Source: Actinomycetes bacterium (lineage in GTDB: Bacteria > Actinomycetota > Actinomycetes > Actinomycetales > Cellulomonadaceae). From it: a stretch of 43,351 nt of DNA. Location: the NCBI GenBank assembly GCA_023418375.1, contig JAEZZV010000220.1, positions 1-43,351 on the forward strand, given 5' to 3'. Both the position numbers and the translations under genes were made by a program. The notes under the pieces were generated by a model that worked only from the letters and a program-made list of their open reading frames with translations, searched no databases and was not told the DNA's origin. Shown piece after piece: positions 8,710 through 17,350 of the stretch (the stretch's first letter is position 1; each line of letters starts with the position of its first letter).

Positions 8710-9576
8710 GTGCGTCGCGGCCTGCTGGCGTCGGGAGGCGCCCTCCTCCTGGTGCTCGTCGGCGGCTTGTCGGCTGCAGCCGCGGACGTCCCGCCGGGCT
8801 GCACGCTCGAGGTCCAGACCCAGCCGGACGGCTCGAAGCAGTACGTGGTGACGTGCCCGCCAGGGGCGGGCGGGTCCGACGACGGCGGATCGGACTCCGG
8901 GGGAGAGCCGACGTGCGAGCTGACGGGTCTGGCCGACTACTGCATCGGAACGAGCGCGTGCTGGGCCAACGTGCCCTCCGCGCTGGACCCGTCCACCTGG
9001 CCGGAGGAGACGCGCCCGTCCCCTGACGCGATCTACACGTACCAGTCCTGCGCACCGGACCCGGACGGCACGCTCACCGGGTGGTCGTGGTACACGCCGG
9101 ACGAGATGACCGTCGGAGAGGCCGCCCGTGAGGCGTTCGGGCTCCTGCGCGTGCCCCCGTTCGAGGTCGGGGTCAACCCGCCGCGTCAGGCGATCGTCGG
9201 GATCGAGACGTGGTTCTGGGCGGCGACCGGCCAGCCGGGCGCGCTCCAGGGCTCCTCGGCCCTCGGGGTCGTGGCGATCGCGGAGCCGGACCACATCGAG
9301 GTCGACCCCGGGGACGGCTCGGCGCCGCTCTCCTGCCCCTGGACGACCGCGCAGTCCGATGCGTGCAGCCACACGTACGTCCGGTCGTCCGCGGGACAGC
9401 CCACCGGGCACGCGGGCCTGCCGGCCTACTCGGCGCGGATGCGGCTGGTGTACGACGTGCGGTTCGAGAGCAACGGTTCGCCTCTCACGGTCCGGGGCCT
9501 GCCGGCCGTGCTGGAGTCGCCGTGGGCGCAGGTGTCCGTGCCGGTCGCCGAGGTCCAGGCCATCGTCACGCGCTGA
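8710..9576 (+). CDS. Exported cysteine-rich protein of unknown function
   Basis: A 288-aa protein that starts at the GTG at 8710, 8 nt after the preceding stop. A Sec signal peptide (RRGLLASGGALLLVLVGG, then SAAAADV) gives probable cleavage after AAA. A Gly/Ser/Asp-rich linker follows (about residues 52-66), then a domain with eight Cys in the mature chain, an even number suited to disulfides. The later part (VDPGDGSAPLSCPW, SHTYVRSS, LVYDVRFESNG) has the strand order and 'PGDGS...HTY' pattern of a PKD-like immunoglobulin fold. No lipobox and no sortase motif are seen. Such proteins commonly sit beside ESX-type genes in Actinobacteria, but no specific function can be assigned. Confidence 0.68.
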   Translation: MRRGLLASGGALLLVLVGGLSAAAADVPPGCTLEVQTQPDGSKQYVVTCPPGAGGSDDGGSDSGGEPTCELTGLADYCIGTSACWANVPSALDPSTWPEETRPSPDAIYTYQSCAPDPDGTLTGWSWYTPDEMTVGEAAREAFGLLRVPPFEVGVNPPRQAIVGIETWFWAATGQPGALQGSSALGVVAIAEPDHIEVDPGDGSAPLSCPWTTAQSDACSHTYVRSSAGQPTGHAGLPAYSARMRLVYDVRFESNGSPLTVRGLPAVLESPWAQVSVPVAEVQAIVTR

Positions 9577-9636
9577 CCCACCGACCGCCCGCCGGCGGCG
9601 GCGGGTCCACCGACGAGCACGGCCGGGCCACGCCAC

Positions 9637-9642
9637 TAGACT
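9637..9642 (+). promoter_or_regulatory. Candidate -10 box for aspS
   Basis: TAGACT lies 64 nt before the aspS start in an intergenic gap. No convincing -35 is found 16-18 nt upstream, so this rests on the -10 alone. Confidence 0.3.
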
Positions 9643-9706
9643 GCGGGGCGCGCCCGGGCCACCGGTCCGACGCTCGACGCCCGTCGTCTCCCCTGGAAGG
9701 ACCCTC

Positions 9707-11485
9707 GTGCTGCGCACCCACCACGCCGGCTCCCTGCGAGCCGAGCACATCGGCCAGACCGTCACGCTCACCGGCTGGGTGGACCGTCGACGCGATCACG
9801 GTGGTGTGGCCTTCATCGACCTGCGTGACGCGACCGGCATCGCCCAGGTCGTCGTCCGGGACGAGGCCGTCGCGCACGGGCTCCGCGCGGAGTACGTGCT
9901 CAAGGTGACGGGCGTCGTCGGTCGGCGTCCGGAGGGCAACGAGAACCCGAACCTCGCGACCGGCGAGGTCGAGGTCCCGGCGGACGAGGTCGTGGTGCTG
10001 AACGAGGCCGCGCCGCTGCCCTTCCAGGTGTCGACGGCGCTCGACGAGCAGGTGGGCGAGGAGGCGCGGCTGAAGTACCGCTACCTCGACCTGCGCCGAC
10101 CCCGCACCGCCCACGCGATGCGCCTGCGTGCCAAGGTCAACGCGGCCGCGCGCGCGGTGCTCGACGGTCACGACTTCGTCGAGGTCGAGACGCCGACGCT
10201 GACGATCTCCACCCCCGAGGGCGCGCGTGACTTCGTCGTGCCCGCGCGCCTCGCGCCAGGCTCCTGGTACGCGCTGCCGCAGTCGCCGCAGCTGTTCAAG
10301 CAGCTGCTCATGGTCGGCGGCCTCGAGCGGTACTACCAGATCGCCCGCTGCTACCGGGACGAGGACTTCCGTGCCGACCGGCAGCCCGAGTTCACCCAGC
10401 TCGACGTCGAGATGAGCTTCGTCGAGCAGGACGACGTCATCGCCGTCGCCGAGGAGGTGCTGGTCGCCCTTTGGGACCTCATCGACTACCGGATCCCGAC
10501 GCCGATCGCCCGCATGACCTACGCCGACGCGATGGCCCGCTACGGCACCGACAAGCCGGACCTGCGCTTCGGGCTCGAGCTCGTGGAGCTGACCGACTAC
10601 TTCCGCGACACGCCCTTCCGGGTGTTCCAGGCCCCGTACGTGGGCGCCGTGGTGCAGCCCGGCGGGGCCGCGACGCCGCGCCGGGGCTTCGACGCCTGGC
10701 AGGAGTGGGCGAAGCAGCGGGGAGCGAAGGGTCTCGCCTACGTCACCGTGGCCGAGGACGGCGAGCTCGCCGGGCCGGTGGCCAAGAACCTCTCCGACGC
10801 GGAACGTGCGGGTCTCGTCGCGGCCGTGGGCGCGTCGCCCGGTGACGCCGTGTTCTTCGCGGCAGGCAAGCCGGCCGAGGCGCGCGCGCTGCTCGGTGCC
10901 GCGCGTCTCGAGATCGGCCGCCGCGGTGGCCTGATCGACGAGGAAGCCTGGTCGTTCGTCTGGGTGGTCGACGCGCCGCTGTTCAAGCCGACCGGCGAGG
11001 ACGACGACGTCGCCGTCGGCGGCGGGTCGTGGACGGCCGTGCACCACGCTTTCACGTCCCCGACGCCGGAGTGGATCGACCGGTTCGAGGAGGACCCGGG
11101 CAACGCGCTGGCGTACGCCTACGACATCGTCTGCAACGGCAACGAGATCGGCGGCGGCTCGATCCGTATCCACCGCAAGGACGTCCAGCAGCGGGTCTTC
11201 GACATGATGGGCCTCGGCCCTGACGAGGTGCAGCGCCGGTTCGGTTGGTTCCTCGACGCGTTCCAGTTCGGTGCTCCGCCGCACGGCGGCATCGCGTTCG
11301 GCTGGGACCGGATCCTCACGCTGCTGACGCGCTCGGAGTCGATCCGCGACGTCATCGCGTTCCCGAAGTCCGGCGGCGGCTACGACCCGCTGACGGGCGC
11401 TCCGGCGCCGATCACCGCGCAGCAGCGCAAGGAGGCGGGCGTCGACGCCGCACCCCAGAAGCCTGCTCCGGTGCAGCAGTCCTGA
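9707..11485 (+). CDS. aspS: Aspartate--tRNA(Asp/Asn) ligase
   Basis: Class II aminoacyl-tRNA synthetase of bacterial type, 592 aa, with the insertion (GAD) domain expected for this length. The N-terminal OB-fold anticodon-binding domain reads WVDRRRDHGGVAFIDLRD. Motif 2 is seen as RCYRDEDFRADRQPEFTQLD and motif 3 as GIAFGWDRIL. The GTG at 9707 follows GGAAGGA. A His in RRDHGG, where the E. coli enzyme has Leu, is the state found in non-discriminating enzymes that also charge tRNA(Asn) for GatCAB; this substrate call is inference. The C-terminal ~25 residues are a Lys/Pro/Gln-rich tail. The next gene begins 1 nt after the stop. Confidence 0.97.
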   Translation: MLRTHHAGSLRAEHIGQTVTLTGWVDRRRDHGGVAFIDLRDATGIAQVVVRDEAVAHGLRAEYVLKVTGVVGRRPEGNENPNLATGEVEVPADEVVVLNEAAPLPFQVSTALDEQVGEEARLKYRYLDLRRPRTAHAMRLRAKVNAAARAVLDGHDFVEVETPTLTISTPEGARDFVVPARLAPGSWYALPQSPQLFKQLLMVGGLERYYQIARCYRDEDFRADRQPEFTQLDVEMSFVEQDDVIAVAEEVLVALWDLIDYRIPTPIARMTYADAMARYGTDKPDLRFGLELVELTDYFRDTPFRVFQAPYVGAVVQPGGAATPRRGFDAWQEWAKQRGAKGLAYVTVAEDGELAGPVAKNLSDAERAGLVAAVGASPGDAVFFAAGKPAEARALLGAARLEIGRRGGLIDEEAWSFVWVVDAPLFKPTGEDDDVAVGGGSWTAVHHAFTSPTPEWIDRFEEDPGNALAYAYDIVCNGNEIGGGSIRIHRKDVQQRVFDMMGLGPDEVQRRFGWFLDAFQFGAPPHGGIAFGWDRILTLLTRSESIRDVIAFPKSGGGYDPLTGAPAPITAQQRKEAGVDAAPQKPAPVQQS

Positions 11486-11486
11486 C

Positions 11487-12269
11487 GTGGCCGGGTCCGT
11501 CACGGACCTGCCCGGTCGCTGGGGCGCGTCGCCGTACCTGCTGATGGCGCACGGCCGCTCGGTCGTGCGTCGGTCCTGGCAGGACGAGGACGCGGTCGTC
11601 GTCGCGCTCGAGGGCCGCCGCGGCGGGGTCGGTCTGGTCGGCCTCGGCCCGCCGGCGGGCGTCGCGCGGCTCCTGACGGAGGCGGCGGTGGCCGACGACG
11701 CGGCCGGGTGGTGGTCGGACGTGCAGTGGGCGACCGTCCCGCGGGGCACGTGGGACGCCGTCGGGCGTGGGCGACCGGAGGCGTTCGACGACTGGACGAC
11801 GCCGTCGGCCTGGGACTGCATGTGGACCGACCAGCCGCTGGTCGGGGTCGATGACCACGACGTCGAGCGGCTCGACCCGGCGCTGCCGCGGGTGCGGGCG
11901 GAGGTCACGGACGCGCTCGCGCGCGCCCACCCGACGGCGAGCACGAGCCCGGACGACCCACGGCTGCTCGGTTGGTGGGGCGCCCGGGCGGACGGACGGC
12001 TCGTCGCCGTCGTGGGCGCCCTGCGCTACGCGCCCGGGCTGGCGCCCCATCTTGTGTCGCTCGGTGTGGACCCGGCCCACCGCGGTCGTGGTCTGGCGGG
12101 AGCGGTGCTGGCGGCCGCCGTGCGCGACGGCCTCGCCGCGGGGACCGAGGTCGGCCCCGCGGCCGTCTGGCTCGGCCTGTACGCGAGCAACGACGTCGCG
12201 CGGCGGGTGTACCTGCGCCACGGCTTCGAGCTCGGGCACGAGCTCGAGTCGAGGGACGCGCCAGTCTGA
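11487..12269 (+). CDS. GNAT family N-acetyltransferase
   Basis: A 260-aa protein with a C-terminal GNAT domain. The acetyl-CoA pyrophosphate-binding motif A is clear: LGVDPAHRGRGLAGAVL (RGRGLA as Q/R-x-x-G-x-A). It is followed by WLGLYASNDVARRVYLRHGF, the usual motif B strand and helix. The N-terminal ~130 residues hold no recognised motif and may be a degenerate second GNAT fold, as in many actinobacterial two-lobe acetyltransferases. The start (GTG 11487) is 1 nt after the aspS stop, so it is probably co-transcribed. Substrate unknown. It converges with the minus-strand gene whose stop lies 6 nt away. Confidence 0.85.
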   Translation: MAGSVTDLPGRWGASPYLLMAHGRSVVRRSWQDEDAVVVALEGRRGGVGLVGLGPPAGVARLLTEAAVADDAAGWWSDVQWATVPRGTWDAVGRGRPEAFDDWTTPSAWDCMWTDQPLVGVDDHDVERLDPALPRVRAEVTDALARAHPTASTSPDDPRLLGWWGARADGRLVAVVGALRYAPGLAPHLVSLGVDPAHRGRGLAGAVLAAAVRDGLAAGTEVGPAAVWLGLYASNDVARRVYLRHGFELGHELESRDAPV

Positions 12270-12275
12270 GGAGTG

Positions 12276-12674
12276 TCACCAGCGCGTCGGCGGGTGCTCC
12301 TCGCCGGAGAGGCCGCGATGTCGGGGACGGTCCTCCATAGCGGAGGCGGTCTCCCGTCCGGCGTGCACCTCGGCCTGCATCACCTGTCGGTGGGTACGCC
12401 ACGCCCGGCGCAGCAGCAGCGCGGCCACGACCCCGTAGGCGCAGAGCGCGAGGAACGTGAGGACCCCGAAGGGGTTGGCCGAACGAGCGCGCAGGAGCGT
12501 CACGGCGAGCAGGTACAGCCCGACCACGGCCGCCGCGACGGTGAGCCACTGCGCGCGTGCCAGGGTTGCCTGCCGGGGTGTGGCCCGGGAGCGTGGCCGG
12601 TACGCGAGCACGACGGCCAGGACCACCACCACCGGCACCGCGGCCTGCGCGAGCTGGGCGGCGAGGGACGGCAT
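12276..12674 (-). CDS. Small two-to-three-helix membrane protein, coupled to the MMPL gene
   Basis: A 132-aa protein with hydrophobic segments near residues 10-25, 45-62 and 70-88 (AAVPVVVVLAVVLAY; LTVAAAVVGLYLLAVTLL; FGVLTFLALCAYGVVAALLL), then an Arg/His-rich cytoplasmic tail. Its ATG shares one base with the TGA of the upstream MMPL transporter gene, so it is translationally coupled and probably assists or regulates the transporter. No family recognised. Confidence 0.7.
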   Translation of the reverse strand: MPSLAAQLAQAAVPVVVVLAVVLAYRPRSRATPRQATLARAQWLTVAAAVVGLYLLAVTLLRARSANPFGVLTFLALCAYGVVAALLLRRAWRTHRQVMQAEVHAGRETASAMEDRPRHRGLSGEEHPPTRW

Positions 12675-14908
12675 CAGTGGACGAGGCCGAAGCGCTTGTG
12701 CAGCCGGCGCAGGGGCCTCGGGGCCCACCAGTTGGCCCGGCCGAGCAGCGTCATCGTGGCCGGCACGAGGAGCATCCGCACGAGCGTCGCGTCGATGAGG
12801 ACGGCCACCGCGAGCGAGAAGCCGACCTCCTTGATGACCAGGAGCTTGCCGAGGACGAAGCCGACGAAGACCACGATGATGATCGCCGCCGCGGAGGTGA
12901 TGATGCGCCCGGACCGCTGGAGCCCGACCCGCACGGCGGTGTCGTTGTCCAGGCCCGCGTCGTGCTGCTCCTTGATGCGCGAGAGCAGGAAGACCTCGTA
13001 GTCCATCGCGAGGCCGAACGCGAAGGCGAGGACGAGGGCCAGCACGTACGTCTCGATGCCGCCCGTGGAGCGGAACCCGAGGACGTCCTCCAGGTGGCCG
13101 TCCTGGAAGGCCCACACGAGGACGCCCACGGTCGCGGCGAGCGAGATGACGTTCGTGAGCAGCGCCTTGATCGGGATCAGGACGGAGCCCGTCATGAGGA
13201 ACAGGAGGGCGAGCGTCGCGACGGCGACGATGCCGAACGCCCACCCCACCCGGTCGACGAGCGCGTCGACGAAGTCGATCTGGTTGGCGGCCTGGCCGGT
13301 GACGACCACCGCGAACGGCGCGTCGACGGCGCGCACCGCGTGCACGACGTCGGACGCCACGGGCCCGCCGGGGTCGGGGGAGTCGGGCCGGACGCCGACG
13401 TACACGTACCCGCCGAGCGGGCTGGGCGGGTCCACCGACGCGACGCCCGGCAGATCGGCCAGGCCCGCGCTCCAGGCTGTGACGTCCTCGACGGAGCCGG
13501 CCGCGACCACCTCCACGGCGGCGGCCGCCGAGCCGGGGTACTGGCGTGCGATCTCCTCGACGTAGGCGCGCTGGTCCGAGCCCGTCGGCAGGAGCTCGAT
13601 GGTCGAGTTGCGCAGGGACAGGTCGGCGGCGGGCAGGGCGAGGACGGCCAGCGCGCCCAGCGAGCCGAGCAGCGTCACCCACGGGTGGCGCTGCACCCGT
13701 CGCGCGAGGCGGGAGAAGAGCCCTTCGGTCGCGGTGACGTCACCCGTGCGCTCCACGACCGTGCGGACGAGCGGGATGCGGCCGACGAGACCGGGGGTGA
13801 GCAGCCTGCGCCCGGCGAGGCGCAGGACCGCGGGCACGAGCGTGAGGGCCGTCGTGAGCGCGACCAGGACCACGAGGGCGCCCGCCGTGCCGAAGGACCG
13901 GAGGATCTCCGGCTCGAACACGACCAGGCCGGCCACCGAGATGGCGACCGTGAGCGCGGAGAACGCGACGGTGCGACCGGCCGTGCGCATGGTTGCCCGC
14001 AGGGCCTCCTCGACGGCGCCGTCCCCGCGGCGCCGTCGGACCGCCGCGCCGTCGTCGCCGTCGACGAGCCGGTGCAGCTCCTCGCGGAACCGCGACACGA
14101 TGAGCAGCCCGTAGTCGATCGACAGGCCGAGGCTGAGGATGGTGACGACGTTGATCACGCTCGAGTCCAGGTCCATCAGGTACGACAGGCCGTAGACCGT
14201 GCCGAGCCCCGCGGCGATCGAGGCGATCGCGCCGACCATGGGCATGGCGGCGGCGAGGAAGCCTCCGAACACCAGCACCATCACGACCAGGGCCACCGGC
14301 AGGGACACGGCCTCGCCGATCCGCAGGTCCGCCTCGACCTGGTCGCGGATCTCCTCGACGATGAGCGACGTGCCGCCGACACGGCCGGTGACCTGCCGAC
14401 CCGGCGCCGACAGCTCATCGGGAGCGGCCCGCAGGATCCTCTCGACGGACGCGAGCGCCTCGCCGGTCGGGCCCTCGGCCAGGCCGTGCTCGAGCTCGAC
14501 GACCACGAGGAAGCCGTCGCCGTCAGCGGCCACGAGGGGTGCGGCCGCGGGGCTCGCCGGGCCGTCGGGCAGCACGTAGGGATCGATGACGCTCGTGACG
14601 CCCGGGACCGCCGCGAGCCCGGCGTGCAGATGCGCCATCGGGCGCGACAGGTCGGTGGAGCGGGGGTCGACACCCCGCACCGCGAGCGTGAGACTCGCGC
14701 CGGTGGTGGACGCCTCGGCGATGAGCGCGTCGCCGCGCGCGCTCTCCGAACCGGGGACGCCGGGCGCCCCGGTCTCGAGCCGCTCGAAGACGGTCTCGCC
14801 GCCCACGCCGAGGGACGCCAGGGCGAAGCACGCCCCGGCGGCGACCACCCAGGCCAGGACCGTGATCCGCGGGCGCCGGGCGATCGCGCGGCCGAGGGAG
14901 TCGAACAC
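12674..14908 (-). CDS. MMPL family RND transporter
   Basis: A 744-aa exporter of the actinobacterial MmpL type (RND superfamily), which uses proton motive force to move lipids, polymers or drugs across the membrane. It has the standard plan: one N-terminal helix (RPRITVLAWVVAAGACFALA), a large extracytoplasmic loop, five helices, then the same arrangement again. Both proton-relay Asp-Tyr pairs are present, D265-Y266 (GLSIDYGLLIVSRF) and D636-Y637 (GLAMDYEVFLLSRI), matching the essential pairs known in MmpL3. The start is taken as GTG 14908 (VFDSLGRAIARRP), the usual family N-terminus; upstream in-frame codons run into the rarA promoter. The substrate cannot be deduced. Divergent from rarA. 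Confidence 0.92.
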   Translation of the reverse strand: MFDSLGRAIARRPRITVLAWVVAAGACFALASLGVGGETVFERLETGAPGVPGSESARGDALIAEASTTGASLTLAVRGVDPRSTDLSRPMAHLHAGLAAVPGVTSVIDPYVLPDGPASPAAAPLVAADGDGFLVVVELEHGLAEGPTGEALASVERILRAAPDELSAPGRQVTGRVGGTSLIVEEIRDQVEADLRIGEAVSLPVALVVMVLVFGGFLAAAMPMVGAIASIAAGLGTVYGLSYLMDLDSSVINVVTILSLGLSIDYGLLIVSRFREELHRLVDGDDGAAVRRRRGDGAVEEALRATMRTAGRTVAFSALTVAISVAGLVVFEPEILRSFGTAGALVVLVALTTALTLVPAVLRLAGRRLLTPGLVGRIPLVRTVVERTGDVTATEGLFSRLARRVQRHPWVTLLGSLGALAVLALPAADLSLRNSTIELLPTGSDQRAYVEEIARQYPGSAAAAVEVVAAGSVEDVTAWSAGLADLPGVASVDPPSPLGGYVYVGVRPDSPDPGGPVASDVVHAVRAVDAPFAVVVTGQAANQIDFVDALVDRVGWAFGIVAVATLALLFLMTGSVLIPIKALLTNVISLAATVGVLVWAFQDGHLEDVLGFRSTGGIETYVLALVLAFAFGLAMDYEVFLLSRIKEQHDAGLDNDTAVRVGLQRSGRIITSAAAIIIVVFVGFVLGKLLVIKEVGFSLAVAVLIDATLVRMLLVPATMTLLGRANWWAPRPLRRLHKRFGLVH

Positions 14909-15005
14909 CTCTGCAGCATCCCAGGTTGCGGCCGTCCGGGGCACGTCGATGGGTGAGCAGCCCGCCGGTGAGGCCCGGTGCGGTGTCGGCGTCGGGGCGG
15001 GCTCG

Positions 15006-15011
15006 TAGGCT
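15006..15011 (+). promoter_or_regulatory. Leaderless -10 box for rarA
   Basis: TAGGCT ends exactly 6 nt before the rarA ATG and there is no Shine-Dalgarno sequence. TANNNT-N6-ATG is the signature of a leaderless transcript, frequent in Actinobacteria. Confidence 0.55.
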
Positions 15012-15017
15012 GCGCGC

Positions 15018-16418
15018 ATGGACCTCTTCGACGCCGCGAGCTCCACTGCCGAGGGGCTGCCCGGGGTCGGGGCGACGGCGCCGCTGGCCGTCCGGATGCG
15101 CCCGCGCGCGCTGGACGAGGTGGCCGGGCAGGAGCACCTCCTGGAGGCCGGCTCGCCGCTGCGGCGACTGGTCGAGCCGGCCGACGAGAGGGCGCGTCGC
15201 GCGGCGCCGTCCTCGGTCGTGCTCTGGGGGCCCCCGGGGACCGGCAAGACGACGCTCGCCTACCTCATCGCGACGACATCCGGCCGGCGCTTCGTCGAGC
15301 TCTCCGGCGTCGCCTCCGGCGTGAAGGACGTCCGCGCGGTCGTCGAGGAGGCGCGGCGCCGGCTGGCCACGGGCGGCGCCGAGACGGTCCTGTTCATCGA
15401 CGAGGTGCACCGTTTCTCCACGACCCAGCAGGACGCGCTGCTGCCGAGCGTGGAGAACCGCTGGGTGACGCTCGTCGCCGCCACGACGGAGAACCCGAGC
15501 TTCTCGGTGAACGCGCCGCTGCTGTCGCGGTCGCTCTTGCTGACGCTGCGCCCGCTGACCGACGACGACATCCGCGGGCTCGCCGGCCGGGCCCTGGCCG
15601 ACGACCGCGGCCTCGGGGGCGCGGTTCAGCTGACCGTGGAGGCCGAGGCGCACCTGGTGCGGCTGGCGGGCGGTGACGCCCGGCGCGCGCTGACCGTGCT
15701 CGAGGCCGCGGCGGGTGCGGCCCTCGAGACCGCGGCCGCCCAGCGCGACGGCGCGGCGTCCGACGCCGCGCCCGCCGTCATCGACCTGGCGACGATGGAG
15801 CGGGCCGTCGACGTCGCCGCGGTGCGATACGACCGCGCCGGCGACCAGCACTACGACGTGACCAGCGCCTTCATCAAGTCGATGCGCGGCTCGGACGTCG
15901 ACGCGGCCCTGCACTACCTGGCGCGGATGGTCGTCGCGGGGGAGGACCCACGGTTCATCGCCCGACGCATCGTCATCGCTGCGGCGGAGGAGGTCGGGCT
16001 GGCCGACCCGAGCGCCCTGCAGACCGCCGTCGCCGCCGCCCAGGCCGTCGCGCTCATCGGGATGCCGGAGGCGCGCATCATCCTCGCCGAGGCGGTGGTG
16101 CACGTCGCGACCGCGCCCAAGTCGAACGCCTCCTACGTGGCGATCGACCGGGCCATCGCGGACGTCCGGGCCGGCCGGGCGGGCCCCGTGCCGTCGCACC
16201 TGCGGGACAGTCACTACGCGGGCGCGGAGCAGCTGGGCCACGGCAAGGGCTATCGCTACGCCCACGACGAGCCGCACGCCGTCGCGCGCCAGCAGTACGC
16301 GCCCGACGAGCTCGTCGACACGCAGTACTACGAGCCGTCCGACCGGGGGCACGAGCGTGAGGTCGCCGGCCGGCTCGCGCGCATCCGGCAGATCCTGCAC
16401 GGCGACGAGGCCCGGTGA
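15018..16418 (+). CDS. rarA: Replication-associated recombination protein A (AAA+ ATPase)
   Basis: RarA/MgsA, a clamp-loader-like AAA+ ATPase that acts at stalled replication forks. At 466 aa it matches the family. Walker A is GPPGTGKTT (71-79), Walker B LFIDEVHRF, and sensor 1 lies in the TTENPSF region. The C-terminal MgsA/RarA oligomerisation domain shows the conserved FIKSMRGSDVDAALHYLARM and DPRFIARR. The protein ends with the family's YRYAHDEP...YYEPSDRG tail. The ATG at 15018 directly follows a leaderless-type -10 box. The next gene in the same direction is rpsD. Confidence 0.96.
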   Translation: MDLFDAASSTAEGLPGVGATAPLAVRMRPRALDEVAGQEHLLEAGSPLRRLVEPADERARRAAPSSVVLWGPPGTGKTTLAYLIATTSGRRFVELSGVASGVKDVRAVVEEARRRLATGGAETVLFIDEVHRFSTTQQDALLPSVENRWVTLVAATTENPSFSVNAPLLSRSLLLTLRPLTDDDIRGLAGRALADDRGLGGAVQLTVEAEAHLVRLAGGDARRALTVLEAAAGAALETAAAQRDGAASDAAPAVIDLATMERAVDVAAVRYDRAGDQHYDVTSAFIKSMRGSDVDAALHYLARMVVAGEDPRFIARRIVIAAAEEVGLADPSALQTAVAAAQAVALIGMPEARIILAEAVVHVATAPKSNASYVAIDRAIADVRAGRAGPVPSHLRDSHYAGAEQLGHGKGYRYAHDEPHAVARQQYAPDELVDTQYYEPSDRGHEREVAGRLARIRQILHGDEAR

Positions 16419-16438
16419 GGGCGCCGCGCGCGGTGCGG

Positions 16439-16560
16439 TAGGATCGACAGGTTGTCCGCCAGCGGACGACGGGCCGCCGCGCGTCGGCGGCCACCTGGGG
16501 ACCTCAGCCAGCACCACCGAAGGTCGGTCCCACACCCGCCGGGAGCTCCCCGCCGCGGGT
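16439..16560 (+). promoter_or_regulatory. Promoter-like -10 and structured leader of rpsD
   Basis: The 170-nt gap before rpsD begins with a -10-like TAGGAT (16439-16444; the -35 is weak). It then shows three inverted repeats in series: GTCCG/CGGAC (16454-16458 and 16463-16467), an 8-bp stem GGCCGCCG/CGGCGGCC (16472-16479 and 16485-16492, 5-nt loop), and ACCCGC/GCGGGT (16534-16539 and 16555-16560). S4 is a known autogenous repressor of ribosomal operons in other bacteria, so this may be its mRNA target here. That is inference from position and structure only. Confidence 0.45.
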
Positions 16561-16588
16561 CGTGCCACGTCGAACAGGAAGCAGGAGC

Positions 16589-17215
16589 ATGACCAAGGTC
16601 ACTCGCGCGCGCCGCCAGGTGCGCCTCTCGCGCGCCCTCGGGATCGCGCTGACCCCGAAGGCCGTCCGTCACTTCGAGAAGCGGCCCTACCCGCCCGGCG
16701 AGCACGGCCGCGCGCGTCGCCGGACCGAGTCCGACTACGCCGTCCGCCTCCGCGAGAAGCAGCGCCTGCGCGCGCAGTACGCCCTGCGCGAGAAGCAGAT
16801 GGCGCGCGCCTTCGAGGCCGCTAAGAAGGCCCCCGGCCAGACCGGTGAGAACCTGGTCGAGATCCTCGAGACCCGCCTCGACGCGCTGGTGCTCCGCGCC
16901 GGCTTCGCCCGGACGATGCTCCAGGCGCGCCAGGTCGTCGTCCACCGGCACGTGCTCGTCGACGGCAAGATCGTCGACCGTCCGTCGTTCCAGGTGAAGC
17001 CGGGCCAGACGCTGCAGATCAAGCCGCGCAGCCAGACGAGCGCCCAGTTCCAGGTCGCCGCCGCCGGCGCGCACCGCGACGTCCTGCCGGCCGTGCCGGG
17101 CTACCTGGACGTGCAGCTCGAGAAGCTGTCGGCCGTCCTCACGCGCCGCCCGCTGCGCGCCGAGGTCCCGGTGACCTGCGAGGTCCAGCTGGTCGTCGAG
17201 TTCTACTCGCGCTGA
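16589..17215 (+). CDS. rpsD: 30S ribosomal protein S4
   Basis: Ribosomal protein S4, a primary 16S rRNA-binding protein that nucleates small-subunit assembly; 208 aa, the normal length. The N-terminal domain carries the KRPYPPGEHGRARRR motif and the S4 RNA-binding domain follows (ETRLDALVLRAGFARTMLQA, VVVHRHVLVDG). The N-terminus lacks the four zinc-binding Cys, so this is the 'C-minus' form usual in Actinobacteria. The ATG at 16589 has a GCAGGAG ribosome-binding site. The gene stands apart from the main ribosomal clusters, between rarA and DUF948, a placement common in this phylum, and ends at a strong hairpin. Confidence 0.97.
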   Translation: MTKVTRARRQVRLSRALGIALTPKAVRHFEKRPYPPGEHGRARRRTESDYAVRLREKQRLRAQYALREKQMARAFEAAKKAPGQTGENLVEILETRLDALVLRAGFARTMLQARQVVVHRHVLVDGKIVDRPSFQVKPGQTLQIKPRSQTSAQFQVAAAGAHRDVLPAVPGYLDVQLEKLSAVLTRRPLRAEVPVTCEVQLVVEFYSR

Positions 17216-17240
17216 CCGGCACACCGCTTCGTCCTCGCCA

Positions 17241-17268
17241 CGCCCCGCACCCCCCCGGGTGCGGGGCG
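17241..17268 (+). terminator. Hairpin terminator after rpsD
   Basis: A perfect 12-bp GC-only-but-one stem (17241-17252 with 17257-17268) with a CCCC loop begins 25 nt after the rpsD stop. It lacks a T-run, as is usual for actinobacterial terminators. Confidence 0.75.
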
Positions 17269-17350
17269 TCGGCGTAGGTGGAGCATCGGCCGGAGATCGG
17301 TAGTCTCGGGCCGCAGGGCAGCGCAGGAGCAACGAGCTGGAGGGACGCTG

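Noticed and set aside
12557..14956. 799-codon plus-strand frame opposite the MMPL gene
   Set aside because: Asp/Glu/Arg/His-rich shadow; the MMPL helices and Asp-Tyr pairs on the minus strand are unmistakable.
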